A stretch of 64,000 nucleotides of DNA from Chimonanthus salicifolius (taxonomy: Eukaryota > Streptophyta > Magnoliopsida > Laurales > Calycanthaceae), in NCBI GenBank assembly GCA_013350335.1, contig CM023540.1, forward strand, positions 59,372,962 through 59,436,961, given 5' to 3'. Every line of letters starts with the position of its first letter. Positions within the stretch are counted from its first letter, which is position 1. The position numbers and the translations under genes were made by a program. Below are positions 34,524 to 47,488 of the stretch, one piece after another. The notes below the pieces were generated by a model, which was not told the DNA's origin, did no database searches, and worked only from the letters and a program-made list of their open reading frames with translations.

Positions 34524-37500
34524 TGTAATAACCCGAATTTTTGATAAATATATATATTGGCATTTATTCATTTTAATTTGAAGTTTGATATAATAAAATG
34601 CCAAATGGACCAAATTTTGGGACAATGGCCCAAGGATAGCCCAATTGGGCCATGGATTGGATGAAATCCATTTAATGAGTCAATGAGGACCAAGTGGGTC
34701 AATGATGGTCAAAGGGGCCCGATAGCCATGTGGGGTCCAATGGATCAAAATAATCGGTTCCAACCCTAAAGTAAGTGGGCAAAGAGGGAATTTAATTGGG
34801 CCATGGGCCCAATGATTACCCAATAGACCATGAATTAGAATTAATTCATTTAATTGGTCAATGGTAAGTAATTGGGTCAAGATAGTCAATTTGGGTCAAA
34901 GGGCCATAGGGCACCCAATGGGCCAAAGTAGATAAGCCCTAAAATAAATGGAAAGACAAAATATAATTGGGCCATGGGCCCAATGGTAAATCAATTAAGA
35001 TAAATTAAATGGATTGGATAATTATAAAATTATCTAAGTTAAGATGTATCACGATTAAGTGATATGGCCAAATGGGGCCCACCTCCACCTCACCCATTGA
35101 GGTGGCGTGTGGACCAAGGAGAAAGTGGGCCAACCATCATGGTTGACTTGGTCAACCATGGATAAAATTAAGAAGACTAAGGTGGATTAAGGTAAATTAA
35201 ATTGATTAAAATTATTGTAAAATTACCTAAGTTAAAATCAAGGGAATTAAAATAACCTGGCCAAGTGAGGCCCACCTCCACCTCATCAAGTGAGGTGGCG
35301 GGTGGGGTAGGTATATGTGGGGGCCATCCACCATGGTTGACTTGGTCAACTATGGGTGGATTTATTAGATAGATAATTTAAGGGAATTAAATTAGATGAA
35401 AATTAATTAACCTAAGTGAGGGCTTAACTTAATTAAGTTGATTAGTTAGGGTCAACATAAACAAGTCAAAGAGGACATGGGAGCCATGCTTGGTGGTTGG
35501 GTCTCAACCACCACCACCCAAGTCAAGCTAGCCCATGCTTGGTGGGTGGGGAAAATTAATGAGGAGTCTAAGTCACTCCAACCACCTCCATCTCATTTCA
35601 AACTACCTATTTGACTCTAGCCCTCCACACACACAAGGAAATTCGTTCCTCATCTTGCAAGGAGAGAGTGAAGAAAACTTAGAAGAAAACTTAGAAGAAA
35701 AAAAGAAGAGAAGAAGAGAAGAAAAGAGGTGGAACCTTGGATTCATCTCTTGAAGATCAAGAGTTAACATTCTTCATCATCTTCCCCTTTTCCCCTCTCT
35801 CTTAACCTAACACTATCTTAGCCAATCCAAGCATGTCCCACCATTGATCAAGCACATCTAGCCGATTAAAGATCAAGAAGAAGGAGGGAAGAGGCCAAGG
35901 AAGTTGACGGGAGCAACAAAGACCGGAGGAGTCATCGGATAGTAAGTATGTTCTAAACAAGAAATTTATTATTTAAGGTTTTTAATTTTGAAATCCATCC
36001 TTGCCATATGATGGTGGCCAAATTATTTTAGGCTATGGAATGGATCTAAAATCCATCAAATGGAAGGCAAAGAAATGGAAGAGATGGTCTAAGGAAAAAA
36101 ATGAAATGAATGGATTAAGTATGGAAAAGATGGAAGGTTTAATGGATTGAATGGACCTTAGGGTTCGGCCATGTAGCATGGCCGAACCCCATGGCCAATG
36201 TGGGATGAATTTATTAAGATGTTAAGGTTTAAAATTTTGGAGAATGGCTAATGAGATTTAGGTTTTTAAATGAGTAAACATTAGTGATTTATGATTTCAA
36301 ATTTTTGGAATTCTAAGGTTGTAGTAAAGCATGGAGAATATAGAATTTTTTTTAATGAATGGATGGACCATAGGGTTCGGCCATGTAGCATGGCCGAACC
36401 CCATGGTAAATGAGGATGATTTTAATTTGGATTATATTTTAATATTATGCATTTTAATTAGGGTTTTTATAAAAATAAAAAGTTGGAGAATGGTTTAGGG
36501 TTCCAAGGATTTAAAGGGTTAAATGTAGGCAATTTTTGGAAAAAAGTTTTATGATGGAATCCATGGATGATATTTTAGAATGTTTATAAGATTAGAAGTA
36601 TGGAGAATGGTTAATGAAAATTGGTTTTCAAATGATTAAAAATGGGTGTTCTTAAAGGATTGTTAAAATGAGAAAATCATGAGGAAATGTTGGTGGTTTT
36701 AATGGACTTTAAATGTGATTAAAGGACCCAAGTTAAAAATGAGAGAAAGGCATGATGGGTTCGGCCATGGTGTATGGCCGAACCCATGACCCATGTTTTA
36801 GGTCATTCATGGGCTAAGTATGGTTTATATATGTGGTTAAACAAAATGGGAATTAAGTTAAGTTAATGATGAAATTTAGATGGATGTTACAAGTATGATA
36901 TGTGATGCTTAAATGGAATAAATATAGTGATTGAAATGGATGATTTAAGTTTCATTGGAGGTATGTTTAAATGGGTAATTGAAACCAAGAAGAATGGCGA
37001 AAGAAACATCATGGGTTCGGCCATGGTGTATGGCCGAACCCATGACCCAAATTTTGATCAATTTTAGGCTAAGGTTAATGCATGTATCAATGCCTAGGAG
37101 GTTCTTTTAAAGGGCCAAAATGAATGAAGATTTGTGATTTTTGAAATGGATTATTTTTGGGACAAAATATGAGTCTTTGAAAATGGCACCAATAAAAGTG
37201 AACCATGACCCATTTGGAGGTCATGATTGTGGGCCACCTTTAGGGCCAAATGTGAAAGGTTATATGGGGTTAAATGTTTTTCAAAAAAATTAAGTAATGG
37301 GTGGCTGAATTTGGATATGATATGGAATCATAAATAAGTCTAAGTTAGGGGTGAAATCTAGACTTAAAATATACATGAAGGGGTGAAATATTAAACATGG
37401 AAGAGAAAGTGGCAAAACGGTAAATAAGTGCCCCATTGAAGAACCATGGGTTCGGCCATGGTACATGGCCGAACCCTATAGGGATTAGACATAAAAATCG

Positions 37501-38871
37501 GATATTTTGTGAATGGTTAAGTAAAGCGATTAGTTGCTGCGTTTTAGGCTCGCAAATCGGAATTTTAAATTTGGCCAAAATTGGATTTATGTATGAGTCT
37601 AAAACCAATGGGTAATGGGCTAAGTTAGGGACTTAATCATGGTTGATGTATGGACTAATTCGGTAAATGTAATAAGGTATCGGGCGTCGCAAACGGTACG
37701 CAATCGGCGACCGGATTATCGAACGTGAAGCGTAACGGAACGCGACACGGTATTCGGTAGGATTCCTACCTTTTTGTAAGCGATGGATATGTGATGGTAT
37801 TTTAAATTATTTGATTTGGCTTACGATGGATTTATGATTATGATTTATCTTATGATGAATTTTAAGTTATGAAGCATATGGTTTATATTTTAATATTATG
37901 CATTATATGACTATGTATGATATGTCAAGTATATGGGATACATATATATTACATAGCATAATGCACTACATCTCATGCATGGCATGGGCAGAAAAAAATA
38001 AACAAACCGGAGTCCATGCTCCGTCGGGGCGACCGAGAATCAGACATGGGGATTGCCTGAGGGCTATAACCGGAGTCCATACTCCGTCGGGGCGACCGAG
38101 AATCAGACATGGGGATAGCCTGAGGGATATAACCGGAGTCCATGCTCCGTCGGGGCGACCGAGAAGCAAACATGGGGAACAGGATATTGTATGATCATAC
38201 GGATAATGGGTGGGACACATGACATAAGCACCCATGACATAGCATTCATCACATGCTTATTTTGTTGTACTTTATTTTATCGGTATGTGTGTATCACTAA
38301 TCCATGTGCTAGCCCTACTCGGAGTCCTACTGGGTCCGTTGACTAACGCCCTACTTCTACCCTAGCTGATGACGCAGGAGAGGCAGGAAGCGGTGGACAT
38401 ACTGGAGGCCAAGCTTAGGAGCTTGGAAAACACAGTCCTAGTTTATATTATGCTTACATTTTGGAGATGTAATTTTAAAGTAACTTAGCTTGTCGGGTTG
38501 TATAAATTTACATTTCTTACGTTGGTTTGGACATTACTTATGGACGATACATTTTGAGATATAATCATGAACATAGGGGCGTTTTGGTAAACTCAATGTT
38601 ATATCTTCCCTTCTATCTAAAAACCGGTAGGATAGACTCTATTATCATGTTCCGCAATGATTATAATCCGCGAGCTTACTTCCTACGCGTGAATCATTCT
38701 CGTGGACTTAGTTCCGCGCACGCGTGGGGTTGGCCAGTTAGGGGTCGGGCTTTAGAAGCTCGGACTTAACTCGCGTCGTGCCGTCCGCGCCTTCTCTCAC
38801 TCTTCTATTTCAAAAAAAAAAAAATAGACTCTGATTTTCGAAAAATGGGAGAAAAAGGGTGGGGCGTTACA
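34524..38871 (+). repeat. A 3' LTR (4,348 bp)
   Basis: The better preserved LTR of A. It holds three degenerate units around AATTGGGCCATGG (34643, about 34795 and 34965), of which the 5' LTR kept one. Then follow zone-1 palindromes (35075-35355), the donor-like GTAAGT at 35942, palindromes at 36159-36190, 36374-36403, 36757-36787, 37013-37044 and 37447-37478, 63-bp hairpin units (38004-38195), the conserved block near 38330 and U5 ending GGGGCGTTACA. TSD AGTCT follows. Confidence 0.95.
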
Positions 38872-39475
38872 AGTCTTTTGCTGATTCCATTTTAACTAGG
38901 TTTCTAGCTGCACTCTCTTGGAACTCCATTGGCTAACTACAGAGTCAGCTGGCCAGTCTAACTCAGCAGTCGCCTATAGCTTCCCATTCGAGTTTTCACT
39001 AGACTCTTAACTTTTCTTTTAAGTACATCTCCAAAAGTAAGCATATCTTCATTTGTACATAAGTCACAATGTGACTAACACCTTTTGTTCAAAACTCCTA
39101 CGATACCATTACCGACATCAATCCAAACCACCATGGGAAACATCATCCACGGTTATACACATCCATCCCTGGTACCACTCTATCAGTGAGTATCTTCTAT
39201 CCATGGTTAATAACCATCCATGCATATGACCCTCCTATGGGTATAATCCATTCATGGGCATAATTATTCCAGGGTACATCATCTACCATGAGATATTCTA
39301 TCCATAGGAACAACACTCGAATGCATCACTACGTGACTGTAGCAATAATATCAAAACATAACATACCTCGACCCCTAGCAAGACTTAGGGCCCATGACTT
39401 ACTAAGCTGAAAACCCACGTCCAACGTTATCAAGTCTACCTCACCCCGCATCCCTTCACCCCAAGGGCGATTCAG
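38872..39475 (-). repeat. Non-coding internal segment of E, right of A
   Basis: Continues E's non-coding part after A (first five bases are A's right TSD). On the minus strand it has degenerate units with CCATGG-TAGA and short parts resembling F's replacement segment (GGTTTGGATTGATG, and ATGCCCATGAAT...TATACCCAT). It breaks at about 39475 against the truncated 5' LTR of D, with GAAAT shared at the join. No ORF matches the family proteins. Confidence 0.62.
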
Positions 39476-40995
39476 AAATCATATGATTATTGTATGGTGT
39501 TTTTGATGGTTTTGAGAGACAAAAACCATACAAGATTTTTGTGTTTTTATGGGAATTAATTAATAAAAGTTTGTTGTTTTGGGTTGGCCATTGGATGGCT
39601 GAACCATGTGGTTAACATGGTTAAAGGGTAGAGTCCAATTGATATACAAATATTGGAACAATTGAGCCAAGGGAACCCCATGGACCATTACATGGGTTAA
39701 ATAGACTAAGTTTATGGGTAGTATTTGTTATTGATTCCATGATGTTTTAAAAGGGTTTAATATAACTGAAAGAGTGATGGATTTGGATGTTAATGTTCAT
39801 CAAAAAGAAATGCAAAATGGGGCACCAAAATCAAAGGGGTGAGGTTCGGCCATGGTATGGCCGAACCCCACCAAGTATTATGAATGAAGAATAAAATGGA
39901 TCAAAAGTGTGATGGTGAGGTTCGGCCATGTGGTATGGCCGAACCCCACTAAGATGGATTGATTTTGGATAATGGTGATCAGCAGGATTAATCATTGGTT
40001 GTTGTGGACAATGGTTTTTGATATGGCTTAGCCTAGTGGCAAAGCTGTAAATACGAGTAATAAATGTAAATATGGGTAGAGAAAGTTTAAAAGGACATGA
40101 AAGAAGGGTTAAAACATAGGTGGTATGGTTCGGCCATGGTGTATGGCCGAACCCTACCAAGACATGTTTAAAAGGTTAAGTATTTAAAAATTGATTAAAT
40201 GAAAAAGGAGGTTAACTCCTAAGTTGGTGATGTTCGGCCATGGGCATGGCCGAACCCCACAAGATGTGGTTGGGTCTTAGATGTGAATGAACATTTAAAT
40301 GATAGTATGATTTATTTACTGTTACATCACAAGGTGACGAAAGTGAACGGTGGGCAAGTCGTGAGCAAGTGACGCTAAAGAAAGATCGAACACTGAAGAG
40401 AATCTTCAATAGGTTTCCTACCTACTTGTAACCACAATTATGATTTTGTTTTATTACGTTTTTATGAGATATGTTGTAATTAATATATGTTTTAAATGTG
40501 GTTTCGAATGATAAATTATGTGTTTACAAATGACATACAATGCATTGACATCTCATGCATGGCACGGGATGATGATTGTGGAGCCCGGAGCCCACACTCT
40601 GGTGATATGCTATGATGCAACTCTGAAACCTCCTTAGGAGATGCAGGTCCCACCAGGAGTAGTATTATGATGTTGATAAGACATTGGTCTCCTTAGGCGA
40701 TGCAGGTCCCGCCAGGAGAAATGTTATGATGATGAGAAATACATTGGTCTCCTTAGGCGATGCAGGCCTCGCCAGGAGAAATGTTATTGTGATTTACCTT
40801 GACGGTGATAGTCACGTCAAGTGATGGTTATGTATATGCATGTTGGGAGGGACTCATTATATGTGCATATTTCATAGCATTGTTTTACCTGCTTTGATGA
40901 CTATATTTCTTATGATATATGCATGTCCTTATATACTAACCATGTGGTAGCCTTAATCGGGAATCCTACTGGGCGCGTTGATCTAACGCCCTAAT
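39476..40995 (+). repeat. D 5' LTR, first preserved part
   Basis: Matches 57384-59560 of the 3' LTR but with one rather than three copies of the 330-bp unit. It has palindromes at about 39843-39868, 39919-39949, 40128-40154 and 40230-40257, then three CTCCTTAGGCGATGCAGG hairpin units (40630-40800). The last five bases, CTAAT (40991-40995), are the left target copy of B. Confidence 0.9.
40991..40995. other. Target-site duplication of B, left copy (CTAAT)
   Basis: CTAAT precedes the TGTAACACC terminus at 40996. The same pentamer follows B's right end (49858-49862). The empty site reads CCCTAATTCTATCC in D's 3' LTR (near 59552). Confidence 0.93.
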
Positions 40996-42083
40996 TGTAA
41001 CACCCCGCCCGTTTCACTGTTAAAATTTCAGAGTTTATTTTTTTTTAAATAATAATAATCAATAAGTGATCGGGGCGGAGTGTCACGACGCGAGTTAAGT
41101 TCGGATCTCTAAATCCGACCCTTAACTGGCCAAGCCCATGTGCGTATGAACTAAGTCCATAAAACTGATCCGCACATGGTACATATTTACTTAGCGGAAT
41201 TAACTTAGTCTAGATCTAACTGAGGTTATAATAGAACCTATGATTAATCCAATTTCCATTTTTAGATAGCAAAGTACCTTATTTATTTTCCAAAATCACT
41301 AACCGATCTTAACTAATCGTTTAATCCAAACATCCAACGTAAAACAAACCATAGCATCTAATTAACTACATTATTACATGCCAACATCTAATTTAACAAA
41401 TTACATTGTTCCAAATAAATCATCCATAAATAATCCATTCATAGTCCATTGCAATCATTCAAATCGCCCAAGTTTTCGTACTTGGTCCTCTTCTCCAATC
41501 ACGTTCTTTCCTTTCCCTGCATCATCCACTAAAGATATAGATAGGGCATTAGATCAACGCGCCCAGTAGTGTTTCCGAATAGGGCTACCACATGGTTAGT
41601 CAAAAACATACAAATAGGATAATAGTTATGCAAGTGTGACAAATTCTATAAAAATATGCTATGTATGAAATGAACATGTAATGAGTCCCACCCATCACCA
41701 TTCAACATAGCCATCACTTGACGGGATTCTCATCGTCAAGGTAACCCACAGTGGTCTTTCGGACGCCCCGACGGAGTGTGGCCTCCGGATTCCTCCTGAT
41801 GGGATTCTCATCATCAGGGTACCCCACAATGGTCTTTCGGACGCCCCGACGGAGTGTGGCCTCCGGTTACTTCCCCATCATCCCATGCTATGCATGAGAT
41901 GTCTATGCAAACATGCCATTTGTAAATATAACATTTGATTCAAATAACTTATTCAAATAAACATAAAACAGCGAATAAGTTGTGTGGTTACAACAAGGTA
42001 GGAAACCTACAATATTTTTACTTTGTTCGACCCTTCCTTTGGACCGTCTTTCGATCACGACTTTGTACACCGTTCTAGAAATC
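40996..42083 (-). repeat. Inverted terminal LTR segment of B
   Basis: The reverse complement of 48770-49857, equal in length (1,088 bp). I found one mismatch by eye (41548). It covers the donor-distal LTR part: U5, the conserved hairpin block and the hairpin units, and stops inside TTCTAGAAATC. The gag sequence begins there with an overlap of about four bases (AATC). Confidence 0.93.
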
Positions 42084-45000
42084 GTCGAGCTCCAAGTGGG
42101 AGGGGTGGGTTTCAGCCCAACAAGAGGTTCCGTCCGAACTTCAGTAGACCCTCACCATCTACTGGGTCCGCGGGGAGCTTTCGTCCCAACCAGCCCTCCC
42201 CATCTGCATCAGTCACCCAGTCATTCAAAGGGGTGAACAACTGTTTCCACTGTAATCACCCGGGTCACTTCAAGAGAGACTGTCCAAAGCTCAATAGGCT
42301 CTCATATTCCAGAGGATCTTTCCGTCCACCAGCTAGGCCAGCTAACTCCCGAGGAGGCAGGACATATAATCAGGCGGGACGGGCGCCTACTCCTACCGGA
42401 TCTGGACGACTATTTGCTCTGGAACCTCCTGAGGATGTGGATCATTCTGTGATTCAAGGTATGGCCGTTGTCAATAGTTCTTATGCTTATGCATTGTTTG
42501 ATTCTGGAGCATCGCACTCTTTTATATCTGCATCCTTTATAACTGCTACTGGAACACTAGTACAAAAGCTGTCCACCACACTCACAGTAGTATCCCCTGT
42601 CGGAGACACGTCTTTGGGACTCATATGCACGGCCATAGATACAGAACTCGCTGGGCTCAGATTTGAGTTCAATTATTTGGTACTCGACATGACTGAGTAC
42701 GATATTATATTTGGCATGGACTGGTTGGCTAGTTATGAAGCCAATATTGATTGTTATCGTCGAAGAGTGACATTTTGGTCACCCGAGGGAAAGCAGTATA
42801 TAGTTCGTGCTGACAAGCAAAGCAGATTGCAGGAAGGGTTGCATCACTTGGTGTTGAACAATATTGTCATCAACAAAGCACCAGTCACTGAACTTCCAGC
42901 AATTGTGAAAGAATTTGTTGATGTTTTTCCAAAAGAACTTCCTGGTATACCGCCCATGAGGGAGCTCAATTTTGAGATCAAGCTATATCCTGGTACCTCA
43001 CCAGTGTCTCTACCCCATTATCGAATGGCACCAGCAGAAATGTCCGAGTTGAAGAAGCAGCTTGATGAATTACTCAGACTGGGTTGCATTCGGAACAGCA
43101 CATCGTCATGGGGAGCTCCAGTGTTGTTCGTGAAAAAGAAGGATGGTTCACTTAGAATGTGTGTGGACTACCGGAAGTTAAATCAGCTAACTGTCCGGAA
43201 CAAGTATCCTCTACCCAGGATCGATGATTTATTCGATCAGTTGACGGAATCCAGTCATTTTTCCAAGATTGATCTGATGTCCGGTTATCATCAAATCCGG
43301 GTCAAAGAGGAAGACATCGAGAAAACAGCTTTCAGAACACGGTATGGACTATTTGAATTTGTAGTCATGCCATTTGGGCTTACCAATGCACCGGCTGTGT
43401 TCGTGGACTTAATGAACAGAATATTTCGTCCATATTTGGATCGGTTTGTTATAGTGTTCATTGACGATATCCTGATCTATTCCAAGAGTCAGGAGGATCA
43501 TGCTGAGCATCTTCGAATAGTATTGAACACCTTGAGACAGAACCAGCTGTATGCCAAAGCAAGCAAATGCGAATTTTGGCTACCTGAGGTCAAATTCTTA
43601 GGGCATGTTATAACAGCAGATGGTATAGCCGTTGATCCGGCTAAGGTGGCAGCAGTAAGTGAGTGGAAAGCACCAAAGAATGTCACCGAAATCCGTAGTT
43701 TTCTGGGTTTGGCTGGATATTATAGGAAGTTTATCATGGACTTCTCCAAAATTGCATCCCCATTGACTCGACTCACGCAGAAAGGAGTCAAATATGAATG
43801 GTCAGAGCTGTGCAATCAGAGATTTGAGGAGTTGAAAGAGAGACTTACAACTGCTCCTATTTTAGTTTTGCCGGAAAGGGGCAAAGGTTATGAAGTACAA
43901 TGTGATGCATCAGGAGAGGAACTGGGATGTTCACTCATGCAACGTAATCGGGTGGTGGCATATGGTTCAAGACAACTAAAGATACATGAACGCCTCTACC
44001 CCACACATGATCTGGAATTAGCTGCGGTGGTCTTCGCTCTCAAAAGCTGGAGACACTATCTATATGGGGAGAAGTTTGAAGTATTTTCAGATCACAAGAG
44101 CTTGAAGTATTTATTTGATCAGAAAGAGCTCAACCTGAGGCAGCGCAGATGGATGGAATATCTGGCGGACTATGAATTTGCGCTTCGATATCATCCGGGA
44201 AAGGCCAACAAAGTGGCGGATGCTCTCAGCCGCATGTCTCATGCATCAGTGGCATGTTTGATCAGGACTGAATGGGAGATGTTGAATTCCATTCGTGAGT
44301 TTAATCTATATATCACAAACCATGGGAGTATGTACAATTTGATCATACGATCCAACATGGTTACAAAGATTGAACAGGAGCAACGAACAGATCCGGAAAT
44401 GGCAGAGACATGGGCCAAGATGTCTAATGGCGAGGTTGTACCGGATTGGGAATTACAACCAGGACAGGGTCTTATGTTCCGGGGTAGAATATATGTGCCA
44501 AGAAGCTGCAGAAAAGAATTATTGATAGAGGCACATCAGAGCAAGTTGTCCATTCATCCGGGTAGCACAAAAATGTATCATGATTTAAAAAGACATTATT
44601 GGTGGCATGGACTCAAGAAGGATGTTGCAGACTATGTGGCTCATTGTTTAACTTGTCAGCAGGTTAAGACGGAACATCAGAAGCCACCAGGGTTACTCAA
44701 GCCCTTAGCAGTGCCGGAATGGAAATGGGAGCACATTTCCATGGACTTTGTGACGGGGTTGCCGAGGTCATCGAAAGGCAATGACGCTATATGGGTTGTG
44801 GTAGACCGATTGACTAAGTCCGCGCATTTTATTCCTATTAAGATGACAGATTCATCAGAGACATTGGGTCGGAGATATATCAAAGATATCATCAGATTAC
44901 ATGGTATTCCACAGACTATAGTGTCTGATAGAGATGGCCGATTCACCGGCAGGGTATGGCAGAGCATGCAGTCGGCCATGGGAACCGATCTACTTATTAG

Positions 45001-45781
45001 CACAGCATTCCATCCACAGACCGATGGACAATCGGAAAGAACAATACAAACGTTGGAGGACATGTTGAGGGCATGCATGCTAGACTTCAAAGGTGGATGG
45101 GAGGATCATTTGCCATTGGTGGAATTTTCTTATAACAATAGCTACCAGGCAAGCCTCCAGATGGCACCATTCGAAGCTTTGTATGGTAGACCATGCAGGT
45201 CACCAGTGTGCTGGACCGAGGTCGGCGAACCTGCACTGATAGGACCTGAGTTGGTTGCAGAAACTACTGCACAGATTCAGTTGATACGTCAACATTTGTT
45301 GACCGCACAGAGTCGGCAAAAGAGCTACGCTGATAAAAGGAGGAGGTTTCTCGAATTTGAAGTGGGAGACATGGTATTCTTGAAGGTCTCGCCACGAAAA
45401 GGGCACATGAGATTTGGGAAGAAAGGAAAATTGTCGCCAAGATATGTGGGACCGTTTTCAATTATCAGAAGGATGGGAGATGTAGCCTATCAGTTGGCAC
45501 TTCCTTCGCAATTGGCGTCTCTACATGATGTATTCCATGTATCTATGCTGAGGAAGTACAACCCTGATCCATCTCATGTTTTGAATGTGCAAGATATAGA
45601 TGTGCAAAGCGACGTCACTTATGTCGAGAAGCCGGTTGGAATATTGGAAAGTGAGCAAAGGGTGTTGCGTAACCGAGCGATTCAGTTCGTCAAGGTGGTA
45701 TGGGATCGACATGGTGTTGAGGAAGCCACTTGGGAATTGGAATCGGAGATGAGAACGTCTCACCCTGAATTGTTTATATGA
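42023..45781 (+). CDS. gag-pol: Partial Gag-Pol polyprotein of B, open reading frame intact
   Basis: 1,252 codons without a stop. The first 20 residues are read from the inverted LTR; true gag starts near Arg21. CCHC knuckle C74-x2-C77-x4-H82-x4-C87. Retropepsin LFDSGASHS with Asp160. RT from about 300 with [26 protein letters not shown] and FIDD (Asp481-Asp482). RNase H from about 620 with CDASGEELG (Asp628) and FSDHKSL (Asp690). Integrase HHCC, then the catalytic Asp, Asp and Glu regions ([25 protein letters not shown]). Integrase C-terminus [16 protein letters not shown]. Chromodomain ending [16 protein letters not shown]. All enzymes look complete, but the capsid N-terminal part is missing, so the product could at best act in trans. 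The ATG at 42023 is the first in frame; no native promoter precedes it. Confidence 0.93.
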   Translation: MFDPSFGPSFDHDFVHRSRNRRAPSGRGGFQPNKRFRPNFSRPSPSTGSAGSFRPNQPSPSASVTQSFKGVNNCFHCNHPGHFKRDCPKLNRLSYSRGSFRPPARPANSRGGRTYNQAGRAPTPTGSGRLFALEPPEDVDHSVIQGMAVVNSSYAYALFDSGASHSFISASFITATGTLVQKLSTTLTVVSPVGDTSLGLICTAIDTELAGLRFEFNYLVLDMTEYDIIFGMDWLASYEANIDCYRRRVTFWSPEGKQYIVRADKQSRLQEGLHHLVLNNIVINKAPVTELPAIVKEFVDVFPKELPGIPPMRELNFEIKLYPGTSPVSLPHYRMAPAEMSELKKQLDELLRLGCIRNSTSSWGAPVLFVKKKDGSLRMCVDYRKLNQLTVRNKYPLPRIDDLFDQLTESSHFSKIDLMSGYHQIRVKEEDIEKTAFRTRYGLFEFVVMPFGLTNAPAVFVDLMNRIFRPYLDRFVIVFIDDILIYSKSQEDHAEHLRIVLNTLRQNQLYAKASKCEFWLPEVKFLGHVITADGIAVDPAKVAAVSEWKAPKNVTEIRSFLGLAGYYRKFIMDFSKIASPLTRLTQKGVKYEWSELCNQRFEELKERLTTAPILVLPERGKGYEVQCDASGEELGCSLMQRNRVVAYGSRQLKIHERLYPTHDLELAAVVFALKSWRHYLYGEKFEVFSDHKSLKYLFDQKELNLRQRRWMEYLADYEFALRYHPGKANKVADALSRMSHASVACLIRTEWEMLNSIREFNLYITNHGSMYNLIIRSNMVTKIEQEQRTDPEMAETWAKMSNGEVVPDWELQPGQGLMFRGRIYVPRSCRKELLIEAHQSKLSIHPGSTKMYHDLKRHYWWHGLKKDVADYVAHCLTCQQVKTEHQKPPGLLKPLAVPEWKWEHISMDFVTGLPRSSKGNDAIWVVVDRLTKSAHFIPIKMTDSSETLGRRYIKDIIRLHGIPQTIVSDRDGRFTGRVWQSMQSAMGTDLLISTAFHPQTDGQSERTIQTLEDMLRACMLDFKGGWEDHLPLVEFSYNNSYQASLQMAPFEALYGRPCRSPVCWTEVGEPALIGPELVAETTAQIQLIRQHLLTAQSRQKSYADKRRRFLEFEVGDMVFLKVSPRKGHMRFGKKGKLSPRYVGPFSIIRRMGDVAYQLALPSQLASLHDVFHVSMLRKYNPDPSHVLNVQDIDVQSDVTYVEKPVGILESEQRVLRNRAIQFVKVVWDRHGVEEATWELESEMRTSHPELFI

Positions 45782-45814
45782 TTTACTTTGAAATCCTACT
45801 TCGTTCGATTTTCG

Positions 45815-45843
45815 GGACGAAAATTATAAAAAGATTATTGTAT
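45815..45843 (+). other. Polypurine tract region of B
   Basis: CGGGACGAAAATT then ATAAAAAGATTATTGTAT before TGTAACACC at 45844. It matches the A and D arrangement, although the purine run is short (AAAAAGA). Confidence 0.65.
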
Positions 45844-47361
45844 TGTAACACCCTGGAATTTCAAAGTTATCAGTTTATATGAAAATATTCATATTTACGG
45901 AATTGCCATTGTGATAAAAATTGATTTGAATTTAAATGGGTCAATGGCTCAATCAAGACCCAAAGGATGATAGTTGGGTTACAAAACAAATAAATGGGTA
46001 AGATAAATTTAAACAGGTCAAGAATCATATTTGGGTCAAATTTGGTTAAATGGGTCAAAATGGCTAGATGGGACCCAATGGGTCGTGTGAATGGCATGAT
46101 TAACCATGGATTGAGTTCAAGCTTATTTAATTTAAGTCTATTAATTATTTGAGTTTGGTTGAGTTGAAATGAATGGTTGGTTAAGTTGAGTGAATTTATT
46201 AGTTAAGTTAAATTAAATGAATGAGTTAGGTTGGGTGAGTTGATTAAATGAGTTGAATGAATATGTATTTTTAAATGAGTAAGATGTAGAGATAGAAGGA
46301 TTGTAGGCTGATTCAAATTCAAACACTAAAAACGTTGGCTGCATGGGAAACTTATATGCATGTAACTCCCACCCAAGTTAAGAATGGAAATGACGTTACA
46401 TGGAGTTACATGGGTGAGAATTGAGTTTTCAAATCATTGTGCACATTGAAGATGGTATAGGGTTTATGCCTTGCTTGGGTCTTCAAGAGACAGCCAATGC
46501 ATGGAGTAATGGTTCATGCATGTAACTCCAAGGTTGGAGAATAAAATGGGTAGCTTATTGGAGGAGTTACACACAATAGATTATGGCATTCTATGGCATT
46601 CCAAATTCAAATTAGATACTAAACCAATGGGGGTTACAAAGTGTGTTCACACTTGGAGGAGGGGAGTTTTATTCCCATGATAGAACTCCCACATGGGACG
46701 TTGATGAGGGCTGAATGGAGCTGCTGTTTGTGGAGTTACACATAGGAATGGTGGCTGTTACATAGGCCAAAACATAGAGGCAAACAATGGAGAATGGTGC
46801 AGCACATGGGAGTTACATCTCAATATGAAACTCCCATGTGAGAACCTAAGAAAAGGGGGGGTTACACTAGTCCAACTGCAAGGGACGTTGGCTGCTTGGG
46901 GTGTTTCATTTCATAGATGAAACCCCCAAGTAACATAAAGAACCTTGATTGAAGAGAGGGAGTTACACAAGGATTAACCTTGGGGCTGTTTTTGGTCAAG
47001 CAAAGGATTGTCATTGTTACTCTCTCTATCTCTCTATCCCTCTATCACTCATAGACGTCCTCTACCTTTCTAAACCAAGAGCAGCAGCTGGTTGTTTGTT
47101 TTTCAATTAGTTTTGGGTAATACTTTCATCTAGACAAAAATCAGCAAAAGGATTTTGGCAACAAGGATAGCAATTTTATTCAAGACCAAAGTTCACTTTC
47201 TCTCTTTCTCTCCCTCTTAAGTCCTTGTCACCTGGCTGAATTATCTCAAGGAGCTTGCATCAAGATCAGTCTCAGCCCAAAGAACAGTAAGAGAGAAGGA
47301 GAAGTCAAGGAGATAAAGGGTCAAAGAAGGAGTCAAAAGAACCGAAGGAGACGCGGTATTA

Positions 47362-47367
47362 GTAAGT
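47362..47367 (+). promoter_or_regulatory. Splice-donor-like GTAAGT in B 3' LTR
   Basis: Context GGTATTA|GTAAGTGC, 127 bases before the first palindrome of this LTR. Confidence 0.47.
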
Positions 47368-47488
47368 GCATTTTGAATCCTTGTTTAAAAGATTGGATAA
47401 GAAAATGAGATTTGGCCATTGTATGGCCAGATCCATCAATGGTTCAAATTTAGAATTATGATGTTTAAAATGATAAAATATGGACCAT

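Larger units (their letters stand above)
25459..38871 (+). mobile_element. Element A: full-length Tekay-like retrotransposon
   Basis: A complete 13.4-kb element: 5' LTR 25459-29460, PBS 29463-29474, polyprotein region 29975-34461, polypurine tract, 3' LTR 34524-38871. TSD AGTCT is present at 25454-25458 and 38872-38876. The LTRs are very similar: about ten differences in roughly 940 bases compared by eye, apart from two deletions in the 5' copy. The coding frame has four in-frame stops and one single-base frameshift, so A is not autonomous. It inserted in the non-coding part of element E. Confidence 0.95.
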
